A model generated the notes under the pieces. The model made no database searches and was not told the origin of the DNA. It worked only from the letters and a program-made list of their open reading frames with translations. Of a DNA stretch of 64,000 bases, positions 1-7,177 are shown piece by piece. Position 1 is the first letter of the stretch; every line of letters starts with the position of its first letter. The stretch is from Vreelandella olivaria (GTDB taxonomy: Bacteria; Pseudomonadota; Gammaproteobacteria; Pseudomonadales; Halomonadaceae). Location: the NCBI RefSeq assembly GCF_023507745.1, contig NZ_JALPZO010000134.1, positions 1 through 64,000 of the forward strand, written 5' to 3'. Both the position numbers and the translations under genes were made by a program.

Positions 1-1
1 G

Positions 2-88
2 GCCTTGGGGGCGGCGATGCGGAAGCTAATCCACATCGCCTATGGCATCCTCAAGACCCAAACCGAATATCGGTCGCAAACCACCTAA
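2..88 (+). CDS. IS110/IS1111-family transposase, C-terminal end (partial)
   Basis: The first 28 codons of the window read as the tail of a transposase: a small-residue patch, then MRKLIHIAYGILK and a stop at 86-88. A run of this kind, with an aromatic-glycine step and a short polar tail, is typical of the extreme C-terminus of IS110-superfamily (DEDD plus serine) transposases. The rest of the gene lies left of the window, so catalytic residues cannot be checked. The identification rests on this short tail and on the structured, gene-free DNA just downstream, which is how IS1111-group elements end. It marks the left visible edge of the accessory island. Confidence 0.6.
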   Translation, partial: ALGAAMRKLIHIAYGILKTQTEYRSQTT

Positions 89-120
89 TGGGTTGTTTGT
101 GACTGGTTAGGAGAGATGGT

Positions 121-240
121 ATCTAGGGCCGGAGGCGTCAGCGATGGAAGCCGAAGGGCGAGACGCCAACGGCGGCTCGATGCAAAGCACGACAGCGCGA
201 CCGGCCATGACTGCCTGGCCGGGGATGCCCCGATCAGCTA
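121..240 (+). ncRNA. Candidate IS1111-type guide RNA (seek/bridge RNA)
   Basis: The DNA just after the transposase stop holds a chain of GC-rich hairpins on the sense strand. GGCGTC (134-139) pairs with GACGCC (162-167), enclosing a smaller GCC/GGC hairpin (150-159). CCGGCCA (201-207) pairs with TGGCCGG (216-222), followed by GGGG-AT-GCCCC around 221-231. IS1111-group elements are known to encode a structured RNA at this place, 3' of the transposase, that selects the target and donor sites. The RNA ends and the exact IS end cannot be set from this sequence, and no target or donor pairing loops were assigned. The assignment is inferred from position and fold only. Confidence 0.38.
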
Positions 241-518
241 TCTTTAAACCTGATTGTGGTCAGTGCCGTGCATCGGCCTGCAGGACGGCAGCATCCAGGA
301 ATCTAAAGACTGAAATGGCAGGCCGACCCACAGCGGTGATTGCAGAACCGACGGTGAATTGCTGGCAGGAGCGCTCTTCCGCAAGATCGTCTGTCGGGAG
401 ATACAAACAAGGCTGTAACGATTTAAAATAATGGGGTTGCTGCCGATATACTGCTTCTTCGTTCAGACAGGCTCGCACTTCGACAACCACGGTTGCTGCT
501 GAAATCACAAGGAAGAAC
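241..518. other. No gene recognised between the IS end and the first TIR gene
   Basis: Open frames here on both strands have no recognisable protein pattern and no good ribosome binding site. The stretch must hold the true IS right end and the promoter of the downstream TIR operon, but neither could be placed with confidence. The only clear signal is an AAGGAAG ribosome binding site a few bases before the ATG at 519. Confidence 0.5.
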
Positions 519-1661
519 ATGACCGCCCTCTATCAACTTGCAGTACTTGGTTCGCCAACCGATACCCAGCTTTCTGAGCTTGAAGAAATCGTCGAAACTG
601 CCGTAGGTATGTTCAACTTGCGACTAGGGCATGAAGTTGGATGGGAGGTGCGCCCGGAAGAGTTTAACCCCGACCAACAGCGCTCATCCGCTGCGGTGTT
701 TTTCGGGGGCGAGAATCCCCCCCTCGCCAACGTGGCGAAGTTGCTGGAGCGAGGCATCCCGTTACTGCCGATAGCATCCGACGTCAATCGAGTTGACGCA
801 GAGATTCCTGAATTACTGCGACCTCTCAACTGCTTAGCCTATGCCGCCAACGGGCCACAGCGTGTCGCGACCGCTTTACTTGAGTGTGTAGGGTTACTAC
901 CTCGCCAGCGCCGAGTATTTGTAAGCTACCGCCGAGGCGAAGCCCGTGAGGCAGCCTTGCAACTCTTCGATGCCTTATCCGCTCGACTATTCGATGTGTT
1001 TCTCGATACGCATGGGATTCCACCCGCGGAAGATTTTCAGACAATGCTCTGGCATCGCCTTTGCGATTCCGACGTTCTTGTGATGCTTGACACGCCAGCT
1101 TACTTTGAAAGCCGCTGGACAAGCGCAGAGTTCGGACGTGCTCTGGCGAAGGGCATCAGCGTCTTGAGGGTCGGCTGGCCAGACGCCACGCCTTCTGCTC
1201 GCACGGCAACAGCCAGCCGGGCAGAACTGTTGCCCGAGGAAGTCGATCCGGCCACAGGGCGCCTCGCAGATGGTGCAGTGGGCCGCATCTGCCTGCAGCT
1301 TGAGGAAGTTCGCAGCCAGAGCCATGCAGTTCGTTCTGTCAATCTCGTAAGCAACTTGCGCAACGCTATTCAAACGATCGGCGGCCAAATCGTCGGAGTA
1401 GGCGCCAATAAGGCAGTTTATGTCCAGCTACCCGATGGACGGAGTGTGGTCGTCTATCCAACGGCCGGTGTTCCCACATCGACAACCCTGCATAACGCAT
1501 CCACCAATTCGCCGGATCAATCGGTTGCCGTCGTTTACGATCATGTTGGCTTGCATCCCCGATGGCTGGGGCATTTGGATTGGCTGGGCCAGCATATCCA
1601 CTCTGCGCGATGGGTCAAAGCCAGCGAGGCTGGCTGGCAATTTGCGGACTGGGAGGCCTGA
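519..1661 (+). CDS. TIR-domain protein, putative NAD-consuming defence effector
   Basis: A 380-residue protein with three parts. Residues 1-125 form an uncharacterised alpha/beta region. Residues about 131-225 are a TIR domain that opens with RRVFVSYRRG and has the W-TSAEF segment with Glu204 at the position of the catalytic glutamate of TIR NADases. Residues 270-380 form a C-terminal domain I do not recognise. Known bacterial TIR proteins of this kind cleave NAD+ or make cyclic ADP-ribose signals during phage infection. An AAGGAAG site precedes the ATG. The gene is followed after three bases by a SLOG gene and then by a second TIR-fold gene, so all three are probably co-transcribed. It could be the effector, activated through the SLOG protein, or a signal producer. 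The TIR call is firm, the role is inferred. Confidence 0.85.
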   Translation: MTALYQLAVLGSPTDTQLSELEEIVETAVGMFNLRLGHEVGWEVRPEEFNPDQQRSSAAVFFGGENPPLANVAKLLERGIPLLPIASDVNRVDAEIPELLRPLNCLAYAANGPQRVATALLECVGLLPRQRRVFVSYRRGEAREAALQLFDALSARLFDVFLDTHGIPPAEDFQTMLWHRLCDSDVLVMLDTPAYFESRWTSAEFGRALAKGISVLRVGWPDATPSARTATASRAELLPEEVDPATGRLADGAVGRICLQLEEVRSQSHAVRSVNLVSNLRNAIQTIGGQIVGVGANKAVYVQLPDGRSVVVYPTAGVPTSTTLHNASTNSPDQSVAVVYDHVGLHPRWLGHLDWLGQHIHSARWVKASEAGWQFADWEA

Positions 1662-1664
1662 ATC

Positions 1665-2252
1665 GTGAGCGCAATCTTCCTTTCAGCCAGTGTCCCGCTA
1701 GTGGGCCGCGGCTCGTATCACGAGACTGCCAATCCATTCCTCATTCAGTGCGCTGTGAGGGAGTTGGTCATCGCCGTCATCCGTCAGCACAAGATCGTGT
1801 GGGGAGGCCATCCCGCTATCACTCCCATGATCTGGAGCATTTGTGAGGATTTGGGTGTCGATTATTCTCGGGCCGTGGTTCTGTACCAGAGCAGGTTCTT
1901 CGAGGATCGTTACCCGGATGAAAACGAACACTTTCACAATGTTGTCTTCACCGACGCAGTTCCCGATGACAGAGATGCGAGCCTGCTATTAATGCGGGAA
2001 AGAATGCTGTCGCGCGATGATCTCGTTGCCGCTGTTTTCATCGGTGGCATGGAAGGAGTGGAAGCCGAGCATGAACTCTTCAGACAATTCCATCCGGCCG
2101 CCAAGGTTCTGCCCGTACCGTCGCCAGGTGGGGCGGCTTTGAACCTAGCTAAGGACCAAGGCTATTTCACCGATGCAGATCTTGGCGATGTGGACTTTGC
2201 GCAACTTTTTCACACACACCTCGAATTAAACATTCATGGTGCAGCGGGCTGA
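1665..2252 (+). CDS. Stand-alone SLOG-family protein, putative nucleotide-signal sensor
   Basis: A 195-residue single-domain protein. It starts at GTG 1665, preceded by GGAGG at 1652-1656 inside the end of the TIR gene. The Rossmann-like pattern fits the SLOG superfamily: an N-terminal strand (AIFLSASVP), the loop GGHPAITP at residues 47-54, a second glycine loop with acidic residues (FIGGMEGVEAEHELF, 125-139) and a final PSPGGAA loop (152-158). SLOG domains bind nucleotide-derived ligands. In Thoeris ThsA a SLOG domain binds the cyclic ADP-ribose isomer made by the TIR protein ThsB and switches on the effector. Here the SLOG domain is a separate polypeptide between two TIR genes, an arrangement that suggests a split sensor. 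The ligand is unknown. Confidence 0.7.
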   Translation: MSAIFLSASVPLVGRGSYHETANPFLIQCAVRELVIAVIRQHKIVWGGHPAITPMIWSICEDLGVDYSRAVVLYQSRFFEDRYPDENEHFHNVVFTDAVPDDRDASLLLMRERMLSRDDLVAAVFIGGMEGVEAEHELFRQFHPAAKVLPVPSPGGAALNLAKDQGYFTDADLGDVDFAQLFHTHLELNIHGAAG

Positions 2253-2294
2253 TTCTCCTCTGCCGATTCTCACTAGCCAACAAAAGGATTCGCC

Positions 2295-2780
2295 ATGCCA
2301 CGGAAAGTCTTCTATAGCTTTCACTATCAACGCGATAGTTGGCGCGCCTCCAAGATACGGAATATTGGTGTTGTGGAGGGCAACCAGCCAGCAAGCGATA
2401 ACAAATGGGAAGAGGTAAAGCGAGGCGGCGAGGCCGCAATCAAGCGCTGGATTGACGATCAACTGCACGGGCGGACATGCACAATTGTTCTTATCGGAGC
2501 CGAAACGGCGAATCGCCCCTGGATTCGATATGAGATTGAGCAGTCATGGAATAGTGGCAAGGGGCTCTTGGGGATACGAGTCCATAAGTTGCTGGACCAC
2601 AACCAACAACCATCAGTTACCGGGGCCAATCCGTTTGACGCATTTACCTTGAACGACGGTAGAAAGCTATCCACCGTCGTCCGCATGTACGATCCACCGG
2701 GGACCACGAGCAGCGCGGCCTATAACCACATCAGTGACAACCTGTCGGTCTGGATTGAAGCGGCGATCGCTGCTCGATAA
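2295..2780 (+). CDS. ThsB-like TIR-fold protein (DUF1863/MTH538 type)
   Basis: A 161-residue protein beginning PRKVFYSFHY, with the shared ThsB-type layout: an N-terminal beta strand, the aromatic-histidine loop, a basic helix (KWEEVKRGGEAAIKRWI), the strand TCTIVLIGAET and then RPWIRYEIEQSW. Glu80 in this last motif is at the likely catalytic position. Members of this family in Thoeris systems detect phage and synthesise a cyclic ADP-ribose signal from NAD+. The ATG has an AAAGGA site 6 bases upstream. The gene lies 42 bases after the SLOG gene and ends 16 bases before the convergent UDG-like gene. It is the probable signal-producing partner of the SLOG protein; this pairing is inferred. Confidence 0.75.
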   Translation: MPRKVFYSFHYQRDSWRASKIRNIGVVEGNQPASDNKWEEVKRGGEAAIKRWIDDQLHGRTCTIVLIGAETANRPWIRYEIEQSWNSGKGLLGIRVHKLLDHNQQPSVTGANPFDAFTLNDGRKLSTVVRMYDPPGTTSSAAYNHISDNLSVWIEAAIAAR

Positions 2781-2796
2781 GAAGCCAAGCCTCTCG

Positions 2797-3459
2797 TCAA
2801 AACAACGACCCAGTGCTCATGGGGTGCCCATAGAGTTCTGTGATTTGCTTCTGGAACTGGGTCTGTCCTCCGTAGCTAGGATGCCTCACGCAAATCACGG
2901 GTACGGAATCTATGATGCGATGAGCCACAGCGGCGGCATCGTTACCAATGGCGACGATACGAGAGGGGCGTAGCAAGACAATAAGCTGTTGGAGCAATTC
3001 TTCGCCGGCTCGCCTCTCGCGCGCGTTGTGCTGCCGGTTGGTGAACGGATCTCCTGATTCATGCGGATGAAGAGGGAAGACATTCCAGAGAAAGATGCGG
3101 GCATCAATGTGTTCCAGCATGCCCCATATGACCGCGGCGGTTCGTTCGGCTACAGCACTGCCTATCGTCGGCCGCTCGGCGACCTGATCGAGATTCCAAC
3201 GCCTAGCGTGCTGGCTTATGTGAACGTCGTCGGTCAGGGCTAACCCCGTACGGCGCCCTCCGCGGTATCCGAGGTCTCGTCCGATCCATATCGCGTCTAC
3301 GGGTTCCTCGGCTGCACGACGCAACATAGCGGACAGTGCAGCGGCACGGCGACGTGGTGCATCGCGTCGATCATGGATTTCACAACGATCCGAATACGGA
3401 TTGAAGCAGTTTTCGAACTGCAGCGAAGCAACTGCATCAACGAACGGGTGGATCTTCAT
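2797..3459 (-). CDS. Uracil-DNA-glycosylase-superfamily protein
   Basis: A 220-residue protein with the UDG-superfamily layout. Motif I-like IGRDLGYRGGRR-TG-LALTDD is at residues 59-78, a NVFPLHPHE segment at 126-134, and a C-terminal VRHPSYGG at 191-198 where UDGs carry their DNA-intercalating histidine-proline loop. The motifs differ from housekeeping Ung (GQDPY and HPSPLS), so the target base may be a modified or deaminated base rather than plain uracil. The start codon overlaps the stop of the MazG-like gene (ATGA), so it is the last gene of a coupled four-gene operon. In that setting it may attack altered bases in phage DNA or repair host DNA after nucleotide-pool disturbance; both are inferences. 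Confidence 0.7.
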   Translation of the reverse strand: MKIHPFVDAVASLQFENCFNPYSDRCEIHDRRDAPRRRAAALSAMLRRAAEEPVDAIWIGRDLGYRGGRRTGLALTDDVHISQHARRWNLDQVAERPTIGSAVAERTAAVIWGMLEHIDARIFLWNVFPLHPHESGDPFTNRQHNARERRAGEELLQQLIVLLRPSRIVAIGNDAAAVAHRIIDSVPVICVRHPSYGGQTQFQKQITELYGHPMSTGSLF

Positions 3460-4595
3460 TCTTCAGACTCAAGTGGCATGTATTTGATGGTGCGTTGTTC
3501 TCGGTTTCCAATGATCCAGCCACCTTGATTTGCCTTGAGCTGGCGGAAGACAGCATAGCCGTCAAGGATTGCCTTCTCCCAGAGTTTTAGCGGACATTTC
3601 TCCACCTCGTAACCACTCACGAACTCGCCAATGGTCTTGAGAATCCCAAGTGAAACTTTTTCCTGGTCCTCGAAGAAATTCAATTCTTTGGCTCTGGAGA
3701 AAATCCAGGCTGTAAGTCCTTCCTCAACGACGATGGCCCGGCCACTGTCCTGCTCTTCATCGTATTTCGGATTGCTCTTTCGCTTGTGCTTGATCAATGC
3801 CCGTATCACTGGCGACCAATGCAAGATGGCTACATAGGCGAAATGGAAGACATCATGGAACCGGTAGCCATCGCGGTCGGCGATATTGTCGGTCAGAGGG
3901 TCTCCAATGAATACACCCTTCCACTGGAGATAACTCTTGCCACTACCTCGTTGATTGACTCGGATTTTGAAGACCCGGGGTAGCTGTTCCTCAATCCCAA
4001 ACTCACTGTCGAAATCAAGGCCAGCCAAGTCTTCTGCCTGCGGCTCCAAGAACGCGCCGCGAGCTTTCCGGAGATTGCCGCGAGCCACCTCCGAAAACGC
4101 AAGTTCGGCCGCATGTATTGCATCCAGATAAGTTCGCGCGAAAGTAATCAAATCAGCGCGCGTAGGAGTGGTTCCCAGCAGGGTCGCTGCTGACTGCCCC
4201 AAACGCACCAAGGTGGCATCCAACGAAGTAGTCGCGGCGACGGGCACAGCGATATAGGCCAACGCACCTTCGGTGATGTCACTTGCAGCACCCACATTCT
4301 TGAAGTTTCCGTGGTTCGCGGCTTCCGCGAAGACCTCTTCAAGAGGAATCTGCAAGCGCCTGCAGATCGCGGCCAAATACCAGAGGGTGTCACCAAACTC
4401 TTCTTCTGCCGCCTTCTTGAAACCAGGGTAAGCGGTTCTCTCTCGAACATTTTTCTTAGCCGTAGCCATTATTCCACCGACTTCTCCGTATAGACCTTGG
4501 AGGACCGGATTGAAGTCATTTGGATTGAGTACGTCTGTGGCTGCTATTTCCGCAGCGTAATCCGAGAGCAAGAGGGAGCCTTCTTCCTTTTTCAT
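3456..4595 (-). CDS. MazG-like nucleotide pyrophosphohydrolase with C-terminal extension
   Basis: A 379-residue, two-domain protein. The N-terminal part (about residues 25-100) has the all-alpha NTP pyrophosphatase pattern: LYGEVGGIMATAKK, then EEEFGDTLWYLAAICRR. This gives the acidic helix pair that holds Mg2+ in MazG enzymes, although the first motif is EVGG rather than the usual ExxE. The C-terminal half carries HDVFHFAYVAILHW and VVEEGL-AWIF, matching the extension described in phage-associated MazG homologues. Such enzymes hydrolyse NTPs, dNTPs or modified nucleotides to monophosphates. The gene starts 3 bases after the Nmad2 gene and overlaps the UDG gene. The context points to control of a modified or signalling nucleotide pool. 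Confidence 0.72.
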   Translation of the reverse strand: MKKEEGSLLLSDYAAEIAATDVLNPNDFNPVLQGLYGEVGGIMATAKKNVRERTAYPGFKKAAEEEFGDTLWYLAAICRRLQIPLEEVFAEAANHGNFKNVGAASDITEGALAYIAVPVAATTSLDATLVRLGQSAATLLGTTPTRADLITFARTYLDAIHAAELAFSEVARGNLRKARGAFLEPQAEDLAGLDFDSEFGIEEQLPRVFKIRVNQRGSGKSYLQWKGVFIGDPLTDNIADRDGYRFHDVFHFAYVAILHWSPVIRALIKHKRKSNPKYDEEQDSGRAIVVEEGLTAWIFSRAKELNFFEDQEKVSLGILKTIGEFVSGYEVEKCPLKLWEKAILDGYAVFRQLKANQGGWIIGNREQRTIKYMPLESEE

Positions 4596-4598
4596 CGG

Positions 4599-5225
4599 TC
4601 ACCTTCGAAGAGTCAGCCATTCGAATGGAGCGCCCTGATAGCCGCTCAGATTAAAGCTGCGAACCCATTGCTCAAGGTTCTCAATCAGTTGCGCATCGTC
4701 AAAAGTAGTTAGACCTCTTCCCGTTTTGCATAGAGGGCGATTTTTCTGGTCTTTCAGTCCCTTGGGAAACTCCGGGCCCTCGCCCCCGAAATACACGAAG
4801 TCATTGCTGATCAGAACTCTATTGACACCTGTATCACGGATGACATGGTCCGGGTTGAGCGTGCCGTTGGGGCGGGAGTGAAATGAGTCTCGCTGCTGCC
4901 AGGCGTTTCCAGGCGCAGCCCTGAAATAGATGTTGTCCCCGCAACTTTGCTTCCGACTCCCATTGCGGTACGGCTTCTTGCATTCAAACCGTGGATCTGC
5001 GCCATATTCGTCAAATGTCATCGCCTCGGTGACGCGCATCGCGTACACGAGATGCCCACCACGTCGGACAGTTTTATCATTGCTGCCACTGCCAACCACC
5101 CAATCACCGATGTCAGCGGATCGGCGGATATTAGGTTTGCAAGTCGCAAGCGTGCAGTAGCCATAGAAAGGATTGGGTGCGAAACCGCTGTCGTATCGCA
5201 CCACATAGGAGTGAATGCGAGCCAT
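4599..5225 (-). CDS. Nmad2-type protein (nucleotide modification associated domain 2)
   Basis: A 208-residue protein when started at the ATG at 5225, which overlaps the upstream TIR gene stop (ATGA). A longer reading frame exists, but its first 20 residues are not typical of the family. The N-terminal block RIHSYVVRYDSGFAPNPF, followed by CTLATCKPNIRR and GDWVVGSGS, matches the Nmad2 domain, a family found next to DNA base-modification and conflict genes. The aromatic and cysteine-rich first half may recognise a base. No catalytic function has been shown for this family as far as I know. Its tight coupling to TIR, MazG-like and UDG-like genes suggests it recognises or handles modified nucleotides or DNA, which is inferred. 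Confidence 0.72.
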   Translation of the reverse strand: MARIHSYVVRYDSGFAPNPFYGYCTLATCKPNIRRSADIGDWVVGSGSNDKTVRRGGHLVYAMRVTEAMTFDEYGADPRFECKKPYRNGSRKQSCGDNIYFRAAPGNAWQQRDSFHSRPNGTLNPDHVIRDTGVNRVLISNDFVYFGGEGPEFPKGLKDQKNRPLCKTGRGLTTFDDAQLIENLEQWVRSFNLSGYQGAPFEWLTLRR

Positions 5226-5692
5226 CAGCAGGGGTGCCGCTTGAGTGGAACCGGGTCGCAGGCACCACCGTCTGGCTTTTCCCACGAGTCCTTCCCGTTG
5301 ATCGCGTCAATGATTGCATCGCCGTTCCACCCAACCAAGGCGTCGGCATATTCTTTCAGGGCCTCTGGAAGGTCGCATTCCTTCTCGCCATGCTCCCAAA
5401 CACCAACAATGCGCTTGCCCTGTTTGGCCGCATATTCGATTTCCCAGTTCACCCAATCGCTATTCTTGGTCTGGGGGGAAACGTAGCAAATGAACACTCC
5501 AGCCCAGTTGATGGCCGGAGCAAGGATCTGCGTCTTTATATAGTGCTCATCGGTAGCATTGTTGAACTTCCCTGTATGGATGGAGGAATCTCTGGCCTCG
5601 ATCCCTTTTGGAGCCAACAGATCCTTCAGTTTCTGGAGTCCGTGATCGTCCTTATGGACATGGCTGATGAATACGTTCCTTTTCTCTGCCAT
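5225..5692 (-). CDS. Second ThsB-like TIR-fold protein
   Basis: A 155-residue protein that begins EKRNVFISHVHKDD and runs through a TIR-like flavodoxin fold: LKDLLAPKGIEARDSS, then WAGVFICYVSP, then SDWVNWEIEYAAKQGK. Glu84 sits at the catalytic-type position. This matches the DUF1863/ThsB group and is distinct in sequence from the + strand copy at 2295. A strong GGAGG site lies 6 bases before the ATG. It is the first gene of the - strand operon with Nmad2, MazG-like and UDG-like proteins. A role as phage sensor and signal producer is inferred from Thoeris; it could instead be a NADase effector. Confidence 0.75.
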   Translation of the reverse strand: MAEKRNVFISHVHKDDHGLQKLKDLLAPKGIEARDSSIHTGKFNNATDEHYIKTQILAPAINWAGVFICYVSPQTKNSDWVNWEIEYAAKQGKRIVGVWEHGEKECDLPEALKEYADALVGWNGDAIIDAINGKDSWEKPDGGACDPVPLKRHPC

Positions 5693-5781
5693 CTGTCACC
5701 TCCATTATTTTTTACATGGTTTGAAGTTCGTAACTGTGTTTTCGGCCGCTGTGGTAGGAATCGCTGATCTGTTTGCCTTGA

Positions 5782-6084
5782 TCAAATAATTGCCTGCAAT
5801 CCCTTGTCGGCGATGACGTTAAGCAGCTTGAGCGCAGGTCCCGTGGGATGGGTTTCGCCTTGTTCCCACTTTCGCACAGTCGAAGCGGTGGTGTGCAGGT
5901 GGAGGGCGAATACCGGCTGGCTGAACTTCAACCTTTCGCGCAGGTGCTTGATGTCGGCAGCACTGAACCCCCGCACCGGCGGCGGGCAGATCGAGTCGAA
6001 CTCGCGCATCGTCACCTTGCTGATCGCTCCCGCGCCGTGGAGCGCAGCCAAGTCGCCACGCAGGGATTCAATGATCTTGCTCAC
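5782..6084 (-). CDS. higA: HigA-type HTH antitoxin
   Basis: A 100-residue protein read from the GTG at 6084, which has GGAGG 6 bases upstream. The first half holds a proline-rich hinge (CPPPVRGFS). The second half is an Xre-type helix-turn-helix, ADIKHLRERLKFSQPVFALHL-TTASTVRKWEQGE, as in NadS/HigA antitoxins. It overlaps the 3' end of the toxin gene by 17 bases, the toxin-first order typical of HigBA. It is expected to neutralise the toxin and to repress the promoter at 6464-6492. The family call is good; the exact subfamily is not certain. Confidence 0.82.
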   Translation of the reverse strand: MSKIIESLRGDLAALHGAGAISKVTMREFDSICPPPVRGFSAADIKHLRERLKFSQPVFALHLHTTASTVRKWEQGETHPTGPALKLLNVIADKGLQAII

Positions 6085-6451
6085 AATGTACCTCCAATAA
6101 CACGCCCGACTGCAACGCCTTCGACAAGGCTTCTGCGGACAGTTCCAAGAACACCTTGCCGGCGAATTGCAGCGCCTGCTTCTCATCCTGCGTGACGTTC
6201 GCCCTATCGCTCTTTGGAAACCCATGCAGGAACACGTAGCGGTTGCTGATTCGGGCCGACAGCAGAGTGCGGTAGCCGCCACTCTTGCCGCCGCCGGGAC
6301 GCGCCACCCGTTTCTTGTAGAGGTGGCCACCCAGATCCGCGTCGATCAGACCGCTTTCCATCTCCTTGACTGCCTTGCACAAAGCGCTGTCGGGCAGCTT
6401 CTCGCCCGCCTGCCACCGTGCGAAGTCCTTTCGCTTGAGGATGCGCGTCAT
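6068..6451 (-). CDS. higB: HigB/RelE-family toxin
   Basis: A 127-residue protein starting at ATG 6451, five bases after a GGAGG. The reading frame stays open much further upstream, but that part is non-coding in character. The segment FARWQAGEKLPDSALCKAV, then DADLGGHLYKKRVARPG, GKSGGYRTLL and a YVFLHGFPKS strand, is the pattern of the HigB-like RelE toxins (PF06296 type) that are paired with NadS/YiaG-like antitoxins. These cut or block mRNA on the ribosome. The gene lies directly upstream of and overlaps the antitoxin gene. It probably stabilises the island. Confidence 0.82.
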   Translation of the reverse strand: MTRILKRKDFARWQAGEKLPDSALCKAVKEMESGLIDADLGGHLYKKRVARPGGGKSGGYRTLLSARISNRYVFLHGFPKSDRANVTQDEKQALQFAGKVFLELSAEALSKALQSGVLLEVHCEQDH

Positions 6452-6463
6452 CCCAACCTCCAA

Positions 6464-6492
6464 ACTATACCCGATACGGGCATGATTTTCAA
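6464..6492 (-). promoter_or_regulatory. Promoter and probable operator of higBA
   Basis: On the minus strand TTGAAA (6487-6492) and TATAGT (6464-6469) are separated by 17 bases. The palindrome CCCG-ATA-CGGG (6470-6480) fills the spacer beside the -10 box, where an antitoxin would block RNA polymerase. The -10 box lies very close to the ribosome binding site, so the leader would be extremely short; the promoter call is therefore moderate. Confidence 0.5.
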
Positions 6493-6821
6493 TGTCCAAG
6501 TGCAATGGCCACCGTTCATGCAGTTGCGGCCTTCTGGAATTTGGTGAGCGCTGCATACCTTGCCGATAGGACGTCAGGGCCTTATTCAGTGCGGGCTGCT
6601 TGCTCCGTTGCTCTTCTACATCGCGGTTGTGTACGGCGATGTCCCTGGTCCGCCGCACGTTAACGTCCGGTTCGTCAAAGTTCAGAAGATTGGCCATAGC
6701 CACCCAGCCATTACCGCCTTCCCCTGCTGTGACTCGCCCTAGCAGGTTGGCCCAATTGTATTCAATAGCCACCATAACTCCATTGCCCAAAATCGCCTTG
6801 AGCACAGCATTGGAGTCACAC

Positions 6822-7169
6822 ATGGAATCCCAGCCACGCCAGTCCCTGCCAATACCGGGAACACCAGAATACGAGGAATTACCTCAATACGTGGAGAGTC
6901 CCCCTCTCCCCTTTCTCAGAACGATCCGCCGACAGGAGCTGCACCAGATCGTGCCCTTGGCAGAAACGACGATCTACGATATGGAGCGCCGTGGCGAATT
7001 CCCGCGCCGTTTCAACCTGACACCCCGCTGTGTGGTGTGGGACCTGAAGGAAGTGGAAACCTGGATCGAGGAGCGGAAGCGACAATCCCGATCAGGAAAG
7101 GCAGCCCCCACTCCGGGACCGGATGTGAGGCAACGTATCGCCCGTCCGGTCCGCGATCCCAACGACTGA
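6822..7169 (+). CDS. AlpA-family excision/regulatory protein
   Basis: A 115-residue protein started at ATG 6822, with GGAG 6 bases upstream. After a proline-rich N-terminal tail it has the AlpA winged-helix pattern: PFLRTIRRQELHQIVPLAETTIYDMERRGEFPRR, a NLTPRCVVWDLKEVETWIEER block, then a basic tail. AlpA proteins are MerR-like DNA-binding regulators found beside P4-type integrases, where they control integrase expression or act as excisionase. The integrase at 8184-9440 lies in the same island, 1 kb away on the opposite strand, so a role in excision is likely. Confidence 0.82.
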   Translation: MESQPRQSLPIPGTPEYEELPQYVESPPLPFLRTIRRQELHQIVPLAETTIYDMERRGEFPRRFNLTPRCVVWDLKEVETWIEERKRQSRSGKAAPTPGPDVRQRIARPVRDPND

Positions 7170-7177
7170 GCGGTTGG

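Noticed and set aside
260..520. 86-codon minus frame upstream of the TIR gene
   Set aside because: It has no recognisable family pattern and no clear ribosome site, and it overlaps the TIR start region.
6452..6823. Upstream extension of the higB reading frame
   Set aside because: The extension runs through the promoter and operator at 6464-6492, and the ATG at 6451 has a GGAGG.
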